In this document: piece by piece, positions 1 through 11,587 of the stretch | How positions within the stretch are numbered: the first letter of the stretch is position 1 | Layout: each line of letters begins with the position of its first letter | From: Bombyx mori | Taxonomy: Eukaryota; Arthropoda; Insecta; Lepidoptera; Bombycidae | Direction: 5' to 3' | DNA length: 64,000 nucleotides | Assembly (NCBI RefSeq): GCF_030269925.1 | Contig: NC_085116.1 | Coordinates: 16,492,001-16,556,000 of the forward strand | The notes under the pieces: model-generated | Told to the model about the DNA's origin: nothing | What the model saw: the letters and a program-made list of their open reading frames with translations, nothing else | The model's database searches: none | Translations under genes and position numbers: made by a program

Positions 1-206
1 ACACTAAATTAAGATACTCTTTGTTATGGGTACCAAAAACTGATATAAATGCTTATATACGTTTAAATACATACATAAATAGATAATAAGCACTCAGACA
101 AAGAGCAAACAAATCTGTTCATCACACGAATGTTTGCCCGATCTGGGAATCGAACCCACGACCTTCAGTGTGACACTCAGGCCGCTAACAAGTCAGTCAG
201 CCTTTG
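1..206 (-). mobile_element. tRNA-derived SINE (non-Bm1 family), copy 1
   Basis: Read on the minus strand, this begins with a tRNA-like head at about 206-134 containing a B-box (GGTTCGATTCCCAGA, complement of 143-157). An AT-rich body follows, rich in TTTGTTTGCT and TATCTA motifs. The same head-plus-body order occurs on the plus strand at 16940-17165, so this is a dispersed SINE family and not a single tRNA gene. The tRNA fold looks degenerate (no clear CCA-side acceptor pairing). The body may continue past the window edge. Pol III transcription is inferred only from the box-like motif. Confidence 0.7.
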
Positions 207-605
207 TACATACTGTTTCCCTATTTTTTGTTCGTTTTTTTCCTGTTTACGATAAAGCACGAATGAACAGCTCCTGGCAATTCTTCGAAGCATTCCTTCT
301 CTTGCAATGAAAATATAACACCGTGTAACAACATATACATATCTATGTGTGTACATATGTATTTCAATTTTACTGGTTGTTGATGTATTGTTGACTTTGT
401 TGCGTACGTATAGGTTCTACGAATCGTCTGACTTTTGTTGGCACGCAACCTTTTATCGGCTTTAAGAGTGGGAGAGGGATTGTTTTCTTTGAAAATGTCT
501 CGCGTCTGTAGATGTTCATTTTAGGAAATCATTCGGTAAAATCGGAAATGATCAGCATACCAGTCAAACGATGGCTTTTATTTTGTATTTTCTTCGGTTA
601 AGAGG

Positions 606-700
606 TACGTTGTAGATGTCCATGGGCTCCAGTAACCACTTAACACCAGGTGGGCTGTGAGCTCGTCCACCCACCTGAGCAATAAAAAAAATAAAAAATA
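606..700 (+). mobile_element. Bm1 SINE, 3' fragment
   Basis: This is the last ~95 bases of the Bm1 consensus seen throughout the window: ACGTTGTAGATGTCCATGGG, then the CACCAGGTGGGCTGTGAGC block, then AATAAAAAAA. It is 5'-truncated, as expected from incomplete reverse transcription. Confidence 0.85.
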
Positions 701-1029
701 AAGCTTCGCGGCTGATATAGGGCGGGTGTACAATAAGTCTTCCCGCTAGTAAAATTAGAGCAGGATTTTCTTCAAATTTCGTAACATTGATCGAACATTG
801 CATACTGCGACCTCGGATGGCATATGATAATAGCTAGTGCCGATCGAAGATCCTTATGCGTTGCCCTTAATCACCAGGTAGTGTTACAGCCGTATACATT
901 ATTTTCACGAAAACATCATATAATAATATTTAGCCTAGTGGAGCCTATTGTCATTAAGTACTGAATATTACTACTAACGTTGTCGAAGTCACAATTTCTA
1001 CAGGAAACTTTTTACAGGGAATTTGTCTT

Positions 1030-1254
1030 ACTTGTGAGTCCGTGCGGGTAGGTTGTCTTACTTGTTTCTGCCGTGGAGCAGTAATGCGTTTCGGTCTGAA
1101 GGGTGGGGCAGCCGTTGTAACTATACTGAGATCTTAGAACTTATATCTCGAGGTGTGTGGCGCATTTACGTTGTAGATGTCTATGGGCTCCAGTAACCAC
1201 TTAGCACCAGGTGGGCTGTGAGCTCGTTCACCCATCTAGGCAATAAAAAAAAAA
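1030..1254 (+). mobile_element. Bm1 SINE, 5'-truncated
   Basis: It runs from GTGAGTCCGTGCGGGTAGG through GCAGTAATGCGTTTCGG and GGGGCAGCCGTTGTAAC to the terminal AATAAAAAA. The tRNA-like head is absent. A short duplication of GTCTTACTTGT replaces part of the CACCACCC block near the 5' end. Confidence 0.9.
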
Positions 1255-2237
1255 GAATAACTATTGACCTTGAACGGTGACTGTGATCCTGGACAGGCCC
1301 AGAGCTTTTGCACCAATTAACAATAAATATACCATCCGATATACCGTTTACCTTTGTATGCTAATGACGAAGACTTTTCAAGCCGTTGTTTCTATATAAA
1401 GCCCATCTTGATGCAAATTCCTCGGACAAAGATGTTAACGCATCCCAAACGATTGAGAAAGATGGGTAACTGCGCAAAGCCGATCATTTTCAGCCATTTT
1501 CCCCTGTGAAACGGCCTGGCGTTACTCTGCGCTCGTAAACTCAAATCGATAATCAATGTTTTCCCTGTAAGAAGGTATACTCATATTACCTCGGAAAACG
1601 CTGTAAATCTTAATAAAGCCTTGCGTCGAAACAGGATTATTTTGACAATGTATTCCTAACCCCCACCTAAACTTCTGAGGTGTACTAATTAATGAGTGTT
1701 TTATGGTTAGTCCATAAGGGTGGGTGCGTTCCGGTTTTAAGGGTGGGGCAGCCGTTGTACAATTCAGATTTCAGCAGCATAAATAAGCTTCCTTGGGGAA
1801 ATATTTATGATCTCTTTTTGGTATTAGAGAAAGCTCTCCGAGAAGTGAATATGTTAGGCTGTCTAAGATGCAGCAGTACATAGAAGTTTTCTCCTCGTCA
1901 TAAATCTGCTTGCAAGTACCTGTGGCAAGGTGATTCTGGTGTATGTGCTTTCGCAGCTGGCTCAGTCTCTCCTTGGTACCTGGCTAGAATTTTCCGAGCT
2001 TAACTAGAAAACCTAACAAAACGGTCAAATAAAGGTAGAAATCATTCTTGAAAGCTTGAACAACTAATAAAGAAAACTTACAAATTTTAATTTCAAACAT
2101 CAAGATATATTTAGCAGATGATATAATAATATATTATTATGAAAGGTTTACGGTACCGTAAATAAGAAAGGAAAAATACTGTGGGCTTAGTCGTCAAGAC
2201 ATTTGGTATAATCATGATTTTCTTAAGCAGATTAGTG

Positions 2238-2441
2238 TTTTTTTCCCCCTACCTATTCGTTGGTAGCGTAAGAGGATATTTCAGCTACGCGGGGAGGCGT
2301 GGGTGAGATTACGGGCTCAGCCTTAAAGAGTTTGCTAACACTAGCCCTAGTAAGAGCAGTGCTTCGCAGAATCCACCACCAGATCGGAAACGCGACCCAC
2401 TGAGAAGATCTGGAAAGAAACTCAGTGGGCTGTGTCTGTGG
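2238..2441 (-). mobile_element. LINE 3'-UTR fragment (Jockey-type, related to the intact element)
   Basis: On the minus strand the piece ends in a short A tract (T's at 2238-2244). It carries the CACTGAGTTTCT and GATCTTCTCAGTGGGTCGCG blocks, also present at 4898, 21911, 54897 (minus) and in diverged form in the 3' UTR of the intact LINE near 28000-28060. No coding sequence remains. Confidence 0.7.
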
Positions 2442-2734
2442 GGGACTATTGTATTATTGAAAAAATTGCCATAATGGATATTAGGTATAATGAAATGTAG
2501 CCATAAATAATGCTCACTAGCAACTCAGACATATAATTGATTTTTAATTTCATCATGTTCATCTGTACGTCATTGTTCGTTTGTGCAAGTCCATAGACCA
2601 TTGACCATGTTCATCCAAGTCCATTGACCATGTCAATGCCGTCCAGCTTGATATATGAGTTTAAATTTTTTTGTCACCTTTGTAGACGTACGCGCATCTA
2701 GCCCATCTGATAGTCAGTGTTTATCGTCATTCAA

Positions 2735-2833
2735 GGATATCAGTAATGCAAGAGGTAAATTACCCCCTCTAAGCTGAGCCTTTGTTCGCCCACCTGTCCT
2801 AATGAAACTGGAAAGGCTAATGCCAGTCCAGAA
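2735..2833 (+). mobile_element. 3' end of a LINE like the intact element
   Basis: It shares GCTGAGCCTTTG, GCCCACCTGTCC and GAAACTGGAAAGGC with the extreme 3' UTR of the intact LINE (27845-27920, opposite strand) and with 38104-38206. It is non-coding, diverged and short. Confidence 0.65.
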
Positions 2834-3559
2834 GAACGTCAATATGAAATTATAGTATTCATTAGGTGTATACTCAAAACATATTACCAATGAGGAACAA
2901 TCACCTCTCGTCAATTTAAGCCACACTCAAATCACATTTTAATGACACACAATGACATATTTTTGTAATTAAAACAAAAAGTGCCCAGATCGTGTACTGT
3001 AAAATCATTATTGAACATTGATTATTATCGATACCGAGGCATGATCGTTAAATAAAATCCTACAAAGTGCTGTATAGTCTAGAAGGTAGGAGTTTAATAG
3101 TGTTTTTTATATATTACGTACTATCATGATTTAATGTATGAAATACACCTATTTATTGAAACTTTTTTTATATTTAAAACACAAAAAGATCTCTATTTCA
3201 GTATGTAAATACTATGTACTATACTATAATGCACTGTGAATATTTTAAACAGAACAACGAATATATTTGACAGCAAGATGACACATTAATTTTTGATGAT
3301 ATCCAGTGGTAGCCTAGACCTATAGGTTTCATACTTCAGTGAGTGGTAAGCATCATCTCAATGTCATAAAATTAGAGTTAGCGATACATCAATTCAATAG
3401 TATGAACAAAAACAAAACATCAATGTGACTATCCCTGGGACAGGAGGTCACAAATTTATTTTGTCATCTGAATTTTATTAAGTCCGACCTTAAATATAAT
3501 TTAAAGTTTCGTACATTACTTAATATAATAATGATTATTATGATGTAGTTAAGTAAGTA

Positions 3560-3735
3560 TACTGATGGTAGGATTTGGTTTGAAGGCTGGGGCAGCCGTT
3601 GAACTACACTGAGACCTTAGAACTTATATCTCAAGGTGGGTGGCGCATTTACGTCGTAGATGTCTATGGGCTCCAGCGTCCACTTAACACCAAGTGGGCC
3701 GTGAACTAGTCCAACCCTCTATGCAATAAAAAAAA
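3560..3735 (+). mobile_element. Bm1 SINE with internal deletion
   Basis: The Bm1 start ACTGATGGTAGGA is joined directly to TTTGGTTTGAAGGCTGGGGC, so about 60 bases of the usual middle (the CGGGTAGGTACC to GCAGTAATGCG part) are missing. The 3' end and A-rich tail are present. A LINE C-terminus follows directly. Confidence 0.85.
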
Positions 3736-3740
3736 GTAAG

Positions 3741-4232
3741 GGATGGGGTACTTCATTTGCGTTGCCGGCGGCTCGAATTAAGAAAATAAGCAACTCTTTT
3801 AGTGGGCTGGGTGTACAACTTTTCAACAAGATCCCACTAAACGTTCAATTACTACCTGTTCATAGATTTAAGAAAACTGTCAAGGAACGTTTGTGCAACA
3901 ATGCATATTATAAAGTTAAGGATTATTTACTAGATGGCACTACGTGGGAATGAGGCGTTCGCTCCTGGCTTTTTCATTTTTCAGTTTTTTTTTAATTGGA
4001 TTCTATGACTTGTTTTTTCCTTTATTGTAAATATTTTTATTTATTAAAAAAAAAAAGAAAATATTTGAGAAAAAAGAAAAAGCCTGCTGAGTTTGTTTCG
4101 CCGTTTCTTCTCAGGACTGTGGCTTTTTTTGGAACCGGTGGTAGAGTTAACATTGTTATTTATATTTTGACATTCAACAAGTGTGTCATATTGACATATA
4201 AGTTGAAATAAATGATTTTGAATTTGAATTTG
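3741..4232 (+). pseudogene. LINE 3' end: reverse transcriptase C-terminal tail plus 3' UTR
   Basis: An open stretch to the stop at 3951-3953 encodes a C-terminal tail with the pattern LFNKIPLNVQLLPVHRFKK and then a short LCNNAYYKVKDYL segment. This is typical of CR1/Jockey-like reverse transcriptases just before their stop. The 3' UTR that follows ends in GAATTTGAATTTG, and a second copy of this UTR lies at 53712-53831 with the same TTTGAA-type tail. The catalytic domain is absent, so this is a 5'-truncated dead copy. I cannot assign the clade with certainty from the tail alone. Confidence 0.75.
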
Positions 4233-4897
4233 TTGTTGTGAATCGTACTAACAAACTCTACAAATCTGGCTTCTTACTAATTTGTTTTAAGTCAGGAGCC
4301 CACAATCATCCCAACCTTCTGGTCAATAACAAGTGTACTTGGCACTTAGCTTCGCAATAACGAGTCTATCCGTTTGTAACGAGGGTCTCCGCAGTAAAAA
4401 TCGCAGTCGCACTTAAAGCTTAAGCTGCAATTCAGAACGGCATTTCATTTTGATTCCGTTGTAATTTAATAGTTAATGAGAGCTTTTCAGGAGCTTATTA
4501 AGAGTGTACTTATATAGTAAGTATTATGTGCTTTTGTATTGAACAGCTCAGAATTTATGCAGTGTACGAGTTCTGATTCAATTTATTACTCATGCGTTTG
4601 TTAATAAAAAAATGTTCTGTAGGTTGCATTTTTTTAATGTCAATACTAGTTTTTTTTAAGTTGTAAGGCAGATAATCACACTTTTAGATGTTGATGGTGA
4701 ATGGTCACCGTCACCGATGGTGCGTATCACTAAAGATCCTTTTAAAACTTCGATTGAATTTCAAACCAATTCATTCCGGAGCGAGGAATTTGGTTCAGGC
4801 TGTATAGATGAGCTCTACTCAATAAGATGAAAAAAATCCTCAGGGTCATTCTCGTGAAGCATACGGCACAAAACCCAGAGAAAACCGAGATACCTTT

Positions 4898-5090
4898 GCA
4901 CTGAGTTTCTTATCATCTCAGCGAGTCGCGCTTTCGATCCGGTGATAGATTCTGCGAAGCACTGCTCTTGCTAAGGCTACTGTTAGCAAATTCGTCTGGT
5001 TAGAGCCCCGAGATCTCACGTAATTGTTCAGCAAATCTAATATGACCCCATGAGGTCACTAGAATAGGTAGGAAAAAAAAATGACCCCTT
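4898..5090 (+). mobile_element. LINE 3'-UTR fragment (Jockey-type)
   Basis: Plus-strand copy of the family at 2238-2441. It has ACTGAGTTTCTTATCATCTC, GCGAAGCACTGCTCTTGCTA, and a TAGGTAGGAAAAAAAAA end. It is diverged and non-coding. Confidence 0.7.
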
Positions 5091-5658
5091 CATAGACTCC
5101 AGGGCTCCAAGTCACGAAACAGTCTCAAACGCAAAAATAGAAATTCTCCAATTGTACTCGTAAATGATAATACGGAGAGAGCAAAAAAACGAGTAACGTT
5201 TGATACGAAAAATATAATTGTTTTCTTCAAATAAACAGGACGAACGTTTTAATCTTATATTTTCGCAATAAAAGAGGGGATGAGACCGCAATAAAGGAAC
5301 TAACTTTCTAAAGAGACGACTTAAAGCGATTTGTTGTTGTTGTATTTTTTTTGTTATTATTCCATGCATGCTTTTTTTGGATTTGCTGGTTGGACTAGCT
5401 CACGGCTCATCTGTTAAATGATTACGGAAGCACACAGACATCACAAGATGAATGATCTATGTAGATATGAAATCGTTTACATCTAATATATTTATGTACT
5501 ATTATTTATTTATTTATACGATTTGGCGCAAATGAAGGAGATTGCTCCTCATAGCATCCCATCGCGTTATATAAGTGAAAAGTCCCGCTTCAACTGAGAA
5601 TCGGACAAGAAATCAATAGATCTCTAATCACCCGACTAACGAGACAGTTCAATTATAA

Positions 5659-6341
5659 TCTATATATTTACTGGTGGTAGGATCTCTTGTGAGTCCGCAC
5701 GGGTAGGTACCACCGCCCCGCCTATTTCTGCCGTGAAGCAATAATGCGTTTCGGTTTGAAGGGTGGGGCAGCCGTTGTAACTATACTGAGATCTTAGAAC
5801 TTATATCTCAAGGTGTGTGGCGCATTTACGCTGTAGATGTCTATGGGCTCCAGTAACCACTTAACACCAGGTGGGCTGTGAGCTCGTCCACACATCTAAG
5901 CAATAAAAAAAAAATATATATATATATATATATATTAATATGTGAAGCAAAAACTTTGTATCCCTTTTTACGAAAATTGCGCGAATGGAGGATTATGAAA
6001 TTTTCCACACTTATAGAAAATATAGAGAAGAAGTGCACAATGCTAATATTTTTTAAAATAATGCATAAAACATACATTAAATCAATAAAGAAAACATTAC
6101 ACACACTACATACCATGTATTTGACGCACACACGCATACATATTTTTTATTGTCAAACTTTTGTTCTTGACGTCTGTTGTTAAATTGAGATTAAATATTG
6201 TTTGTCTTTGTTAATATTTTTTATAGTGTAGTCTTGGCGAAATTTGTGATTATAGAAGTATAAAATACAATCATAATAGTGTACAAACTTACAATTCCAA
6301 TTAATTATAGTCGAATTTCGACTACTGCGGGGGACCTCTAG
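5659..6341 (+). mobile_element. Helitron family A, non-autonomous, split by Bm1
   Basis: The 5' end is at 5659 (TCTATATATT, preceded by A) and the 3' end at 6341 (ACCTCTAG, followed by T). Helitrons start TC, end CTRR and insert between A and T. Near the 3' end is a hairpin-forming GTCGAATTTCGAC, as expected for a Helitron terminator. The internal sequence from about 5935 (GTGAAGCAAAAACTTTG) matches the copies at 13771-14191 and 17258-17697. A truncated Bm1 at 5671-5911 interrupts the first few bases. There is no transposase coding, so it is non-autonomous. Confidence 0.8.
5671..5911 (+). mobile_element. Bm1 SINE inserted in Helitron
   Basis: A headless Bm1 starts at CTGGTGGTAGGATC and ends with AATAAAAAAAAAA. 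It lies inside the 5' tip of a family A Helitron. A (TA)n run follows to about 5933 before Helitron sequence resumes. TATATATT-like sequence on both sides is consistent with a target-site duplication, though the (TA)n makes it hard to define. Confidence 0.85.
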
Positions 6342-6844
6342 TTCAATTTAAAACACCGACAGAAAGCATTCAATGAACTATACAAGAACATTGGAACATC
6401 CGATTTTCATATATATTCGTTTCATCTAAATTGACTTCCATTTGTAGCTGCGTGGGTTCGCAAAAATCACAGTGCTCTTTTAAAACAAGCTGCACTGCCA
6501 ATTGCAGACTCGGTCAGTCGACGCGGCTTTTTGAGCTTTTTTTCAAAGGTTTTCCATTCAACTCCACTCTCGCTCTACATTTGAGCCGAAAAGATTAAAA
6601 TTAGGTTAGGGCTTACGCACCAAAAGACTCATTGTGGTACGAGAACTTAAACTCATTAATTGTTAAATAGAAATTTTAGTTTTTGTCGTCTTACAAGTAT
6701 GCTGAATTTCTTTTATAATTTGACTGTAAAAAAATATGTCGAATGGTCTTATAGATTGTGGTTAGTGATAAGGAGCTTATAAGTTTATAGACAGTATAAT
6801 ATAAATTACGCCATCCTCTTTGGATCTTGGATAATAATTATAAC

Positions 6845-6985
6845 ATTAAAATAACGGTATATTACGTCCTGAGAGAAGCCGAAAACCGAAGCAAATGGAA
6901 GCTGATGGTACAAAGAGCCACGAAGGGCTTTCAGGGACACGACCTTCAGCAATGAAGGATTTGAATAAGAAGAACAAGAAGAATA
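6845..6985 (+). pseudogene. Possible LINE C-terminal remnant
   Basis: One frame reads REAENRSKWKLMVQRATKG and then a HDLQQ-stop ending, a pattern seen at the C-terminus of some insect LINE reverse transcriptases (W-x-L-V-x-R-A-T-K, then HDPQQ). An A/G-rich AAGAAGAACAAGAAG tail follows. A vaguely related ending (CATGACCCTCAGTATTGAGG) is at 13355-13374. Only about 40 codons can be compared, so this is tentative. Confidence 0.4.
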
Positions 6986-7639
6986 ATATTACGGTATATA
7001 CGGTTCAGAAACAGGCAAGATGGTAATTATCCGTGAGGAATCCGAATAAGCTACTAGTGAAGTGAGTTCAACGCTTGATACTCTGGTGAAAGTTTTGCTT
7101 ATACTGTGTGCTCGTCAGCTTGCGAAGGCAAAAGAGACCTATCGGATAATGAATAAAGGTTTCCATTTCCAAATAAGTTTAAGATAGATTTATATTTCAA
7201 AGGAGCACTTACTTAAGCGCTCAATAAATCATATTCGGTCTAGACTTGAGGGGTGAAGGGTCAATTTTAGATTTTATTAAGTGCCAGAGTTCCTCAAAAT
7301 TCAAATGTTAACCGATATTGAGTAATAACTAATTTAAGACAACATTAGACGAACCTAAAGCAAATATTGAACAACAGAATATATTCAAACCTTCCAAGAA
7401 ACTGTATCAGTTTTGAGAAGAACAAGCCAAACAAACTTGAAAATACATAATAATATATTCAAAATAATCTGACTGGATGGATAAAGAGTTCATACCAGTA
7501 AAATTTATGATGAAGTTGAAAAATTAGTCGGAATAAAGATGAGATAACACACATACATACACAACGCACTCCACACAATTATGCATAAGCATTTATTTGG
7601 TACATCCTGCTTTATCACATTGGCGTTCTACAAGGTTTA

Positions 7640-7757
7640 TCCACAGTGCGGTTTTAGATACCTTTCCTGCCAAGTTACATTCGGCTTCGGAACGAACTAG
7701 CCTCCTCTGTGTTTCCTGAGTGCTATGACATGTCTTTCTATAAAAGAGGCTCGTTGA
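7640..7757 (+). pseudogene. CR1-like LINE C-terminal fragment
   Basis: It encodes, across at least one frame break, the motif pattern around VFPECYDMSFYKRG. This corresponds to VFPERYDMSFFKRG in the better preserved CR1-like tail at 46612-47104. It stops at a junction with A-rich sequence at about 7778, where a different LINE tail begins. No catalytic region is present. Confidence 0.7.
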
Positions 7758-7778
7758 CAGCAAAGGGTTCACCAAAAA

Positions 7779-8391
7779 AAAAAACTTGGTTCAATTACGT
7801 TTATTCCACAGAGTTCCTAAGAATATTAGCCTATCGTCTGCGGCCAAGTCGTTCTGACATAAATTATGAATCCAGACTTGCTCTTTTCCAAGTCCAATCT
7901 TTGGAACCTCACCGTAGGTATTTTGATTTAATATTTTTGTACAAAATTTTACACTCCCGTATAGATTCCACGGAATTTCTCTCGAATATTTCTGTCAACG
8001 CCCACTTCAGAGCCCGAAATACGCATTTGATAAACCTCTTTGCGTTACGGACATATAAATATAATATATCACACTTTGTATATCTGTGGTAAAAATGGCC
8101 AGGCAGTTTAATGATTTGGCTAAATGTCACGGTGGCCTTAATATCTTTGAACCTAGACTCAGGGGATCTGTCAGATGTGTGAAGGATATCCTATTTAACA
8201 ATGGATAGTTATCAATACTTGTAATTTTGTTTTCAATAGCCAAAGCTATGTACATCAATATGGATTTGCTGAGTGCACATACCATTTAGATTGCAATCCA
8301 GATTAGATCTAGGTACTACTTGTACGATTTAGCTAATATGTACTGTAATGATTGTAATTTGTTTTGTGCATCAATAAAAAAATAAAAAAAT
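7779..8391 (+). pseudogene. Second LINE C-terminal fragment and 3' UTR
   Basis: An open frame (7779-8089) encodes FLRILAYRLRPSRSDINYES, then RRYFDLIFLYKILHSRIDS. The RR-x3-DL-x-FLYK-I pattern marks the region C-terminal to the reverse transcriptase in many CR1/Jockey/I-like elements. A 3' UTR with ATCAATAAAAAAATAAAAAA follows. The fingers and palm domain are missing, so the copy is 5'-truncated. It adjoins, and differs in family from, the CR1-like piece just upstream, so one probably inserted into the other. Confidence 0.65.
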
Positions 8392-8989
8392 GTGGCTTAC
8401 CGTTCTGACGTCACTCTCGGCTCCGTTTGCGAGGTATTGTGTCTGTTTCAAATTCGGTGCAAGCAGTTGTCTGTGGACAAAATAACACATTTTAATATCA
8501 CCACTACTTTATACTACTTAATGCCACCATACACACGAGATTATGGCTTTCCTTTAAAGTGGTTATTGGGAGTTATACTACAAGGGTCAAAGTCTAAATT
8601 GTTTTGTGCACTGGCTGTACTACAAGCGAGATAATTAATTATCCGTGCGGTAATTATGACGTAATACCAGGATTTGTGCTTTTTTTTAATGTTATGACTT
8701 TTATGAATAACAAGTGTCAATCCTATCAATATCTACTATTAGATATGATGAAGATTTTGTTTTTTGAGGATTGAATATTTAAGTTATAGAATATATTTTA
8801 AAATTTTTTATACATGATTCCTATCCACTTCGTGTAATGGTTACAACAATCCATAGACTGAACAATGTGGATGCCAACATGAAGTCGATGCCTCAACTGT
8901 ATTGTTTAAGCATCGAAGAAATTCCTACATATTGATGTGAAACATCTATAGTCGCACGTAAAACCGATTTCTGGCGTGACGACGCATGT

Positions 8990-9076
8990 CGTGGCGACGC
9001 GTCGCCACGCTATATGATGGTATATATATATATAGTCTATATGCAGAAGTGTATACGGTGTGGCGACGCGTCGCCA
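8990..9076. repeat. Pair of GC palindromes flanking a TA-rich spacer
   Basis: A perfect 20-base palindrome (CGTGGCGACGCGTCGCCACG, 8990-9009) and a 16-base copy of its core (TGGCGACGCGTCGCCA, 9061-9076) flank about 50 bases containing (TA)n. The neighbouring 9156-9180 has AGTGTATAC twice. I do not recognise the family. It may be the termini of a small foldback element. Confidence 0.75.
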
Positions 9077-9388
9077 TGCGCAATCGACTGTGCGATTCTC
9101 TCCCACTCGATCCGGCGTTAAGCCATCTCTCTCGCTACACTGAGCTCGAATACCTATAGTGTATACTCCGTAGTGTATACAATGTTGTTTTTTGTTTACT
9201 ACAGTATACATAATCTGTGTTTTACTTGAAAACAAATTATTTTCTCGTAATATTTTATTTTATCATTATGACATTTAGTTGATATTTAGTTCCTATCACA
9301 ATCTGTTGTTTTCTGCATATTACTTTTACAAAATAATGTCGATGTTTCACATCTGCCAGACGTCCCGTGACGGCTCACATTTTTTTCA

Positions 9389-9583
9389 GTGGACTTTTTG
9401 GAGGATCCCGAGAAGTTACATTCAGCGGCTTTGTTTCATTTTCCCACATTTGTGTACTTTCACAGATACTAAACAGTTAATAAACCACCATTATTACACA
9501 TTTGAACCCGAAGAAACACTAAATAGACAAAATAAAACAAAACACACAACTTCACTCCTCGCGTTCCCGCCAAAAAGTCCATG
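9389..9583 (+). mobile_element. Small inverted-repeat element (MITE-like), copy 1
   Basis: It is bounded by GTGGACTTTTTGG and CCAAAAAGTCCA, which are inverted repeats. The interior matches the reverse complement of 50212-50402, including TTAATAAACCACCATTATTA and CACATTTGAACC. No coding capacity. I could not define a TSD, so the superfamily is unassigned. Confidence 0.65.
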
Positions 9584-11060
9584 TGGAAAGATCGATATTT
9601 TTTAGTTACTTCAAACTGACACACTACATTTATTTTAATGATTTTAAAAGAAGATGAATGTCAATGTCAGTCATCGATTAAGATTACGATGCTACGTGTT
9701 TTTTTTTAAATTAAGATTTTAAAATCCACTAGTTTTTGGCCCTAGACTTGCACATACCTACATAGTGTATATAACGTTAGCTGTAGGTTGATGTTAATAT
9801 CCCAGAAACTGTATTCGGGTGCAAGCAGCAAGAGTAAAATAAAGCAACTAAATCAGAAAATCGTTCAAAGAATACAATATGTCGAATGAATAGATCCACA
9901 AAAAATTGTTTCACGTGTTCTACATATAATCTACAACTTCGTATTTGGTTGAATTTTTTATGATACAAGAAGCAAACCGTGAATTCTTTCAATATTTCAT
10001 AAAGTCACAAACATTGCCAACAATTCTCAGTCTGGGCGCGCTGACTACTTTAATTCCCCCGGAAAACATCGCTCAGATATAATTTGTGGCCGAAAACGAG
10101 AAAGTTTTCGGTTTCACGCGGCGAGTATTTCGTATTTTTGGTGTAAAGCGTTTTCCTGCGTGCCCGGCGCGAGATTAACAAAAATTTGAATGACTTTACT
10201 ATCGTATTTATCGAGTTAGTCCCTCCGTTAACGTAAGTTTGCTTTTCGAGTAAATGAGGATCACAGATTTCAGTTTAAAAAGTCAGGGTTAAATTTACTC
10301 TCTGAAATTTACAGTTGTTCAATAATTTTGTTAGTTTTAAAGTGTTTTTGTTTTTTTTTTCTCTTAATTATCCGTTATTTGAACATAGATTTTTGTTAGT
10401 ACCAACTGCTTCTAATAATCTTTTAGCATTTCTTTGAATTGAAAATATAAATAATAGTCCACTTTAAACGCATCTACATCCGCTTTTTTTTAATATTTAG
10501 CAACAATTTGAAAACCTCCACTGTGAATTCCATCTATGCTAATCTCCGAATTATATTTGCATTCGGCTTATGTTTTTTATGTCTTAAAAACTTATTTGCC
10601 GACAATAACGGCACAGCTTTTACGGAGAGCAGGGTAGTGTGTCATGAGGCTAGACCTAGGCAGTAATGAGACCTTAATTACACAAGATTAATTGGACCTC
10701 GACCAAGTGAAGTTTGAGACCAAGATTATAAATTTTTGTTTAGAAAAATCAGCAAACTACCTACGATGTTGTTTCTCAAAGTCGGAAACGATATCGATGA
10801 AAATAATGTACATATGGCGGCAACCATCATACAACGCATGATATTTGACAGATGTCTGAATCTCGCTTACGATATTTTCAAGATAAGCTTGCATACTTAG
10901 TCTGGCCATAAGTACTGTTACAATTAAAAATAAACAAAATATTACATTTGAATTTGGAATCTGTCATTTTTATATGATTGCTCATTGAGTATTCTCATTT
11001 TGGCGCCAATACATTGTACAATATTTTGCGATATTAAAATGGAGTGGGGTGATAAAGAGA

Positions 11061-11177
11061 AAGGTCTCAGCATAGTTATAACGGCTGCCCCACCCTTCAA
11101 ACCGAAATGCATTACTGCTTCACGGCAGAAATAGGCAGAGTGGTGGTACCTACCCGTGCGGACTCACAAGAGGTCCT
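11061..11177 (-). mobile_element. Bm1 SINE, internal piece
   Basis: Minus-strand Bm1 from the AGGTCCTNN start to the GAGACCTTT region: complements of GGTACCTACCCGTGCGG, CACGGCAGAAATAGGC and ACGGCTGCCCCACCC are visible. Both the tRNA-like head and the 3' quarter with its A tail are missing. Confidence 0.85.
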
Positions 11178-11587
11178 GTTTATGTAATTACTTAATTAAT
11201 GCCTGTTCAACTAAAATTGATTCAAAGGAAAAATCTTTATACCTAGATTACAAAATCTATAAAATCACAGATAAATAATGTAGAAAATAATGCAGTAGAC
11301 GCATTGGATCGAATGTACCGTTTTGTAAGTATTGTATAAAGTAAACATAAGTGTGGTGCAGCCCTTAGTGAATGTAATATGTCCTCGATTCCATCAAACA
11401 CGATTATCGTCAGCCCATTGTTTCAGTGTGAACGCTGTCTTGCAATTATCTTTGATGTGCCGCCCGTCGCCGCCATCTTGGATTCGATTTGTCGAGTGTC
11501 CCTACTGTATTGATTCTGATGTAAGGATGTGTGTTTTTGTTATTATATTTTTGGATTTTTTCTGTGTAGAATACGTAGTTATATATA

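Noticed and set aside
1727..1760. Short Bm1-like match (GGGTGGGGCAGCCGTTGTAC)
   Set aside because: About 30 bases only; likely a Bm1 scrap but too short to delimit as a feature.
5878..6183. 101-codon plus and 98-codon minus frames
   Set aside because: They cover Bm1 end, (TA)n and Helitron family A sequence; equivalent frames in the sister copies differ, so not coding.
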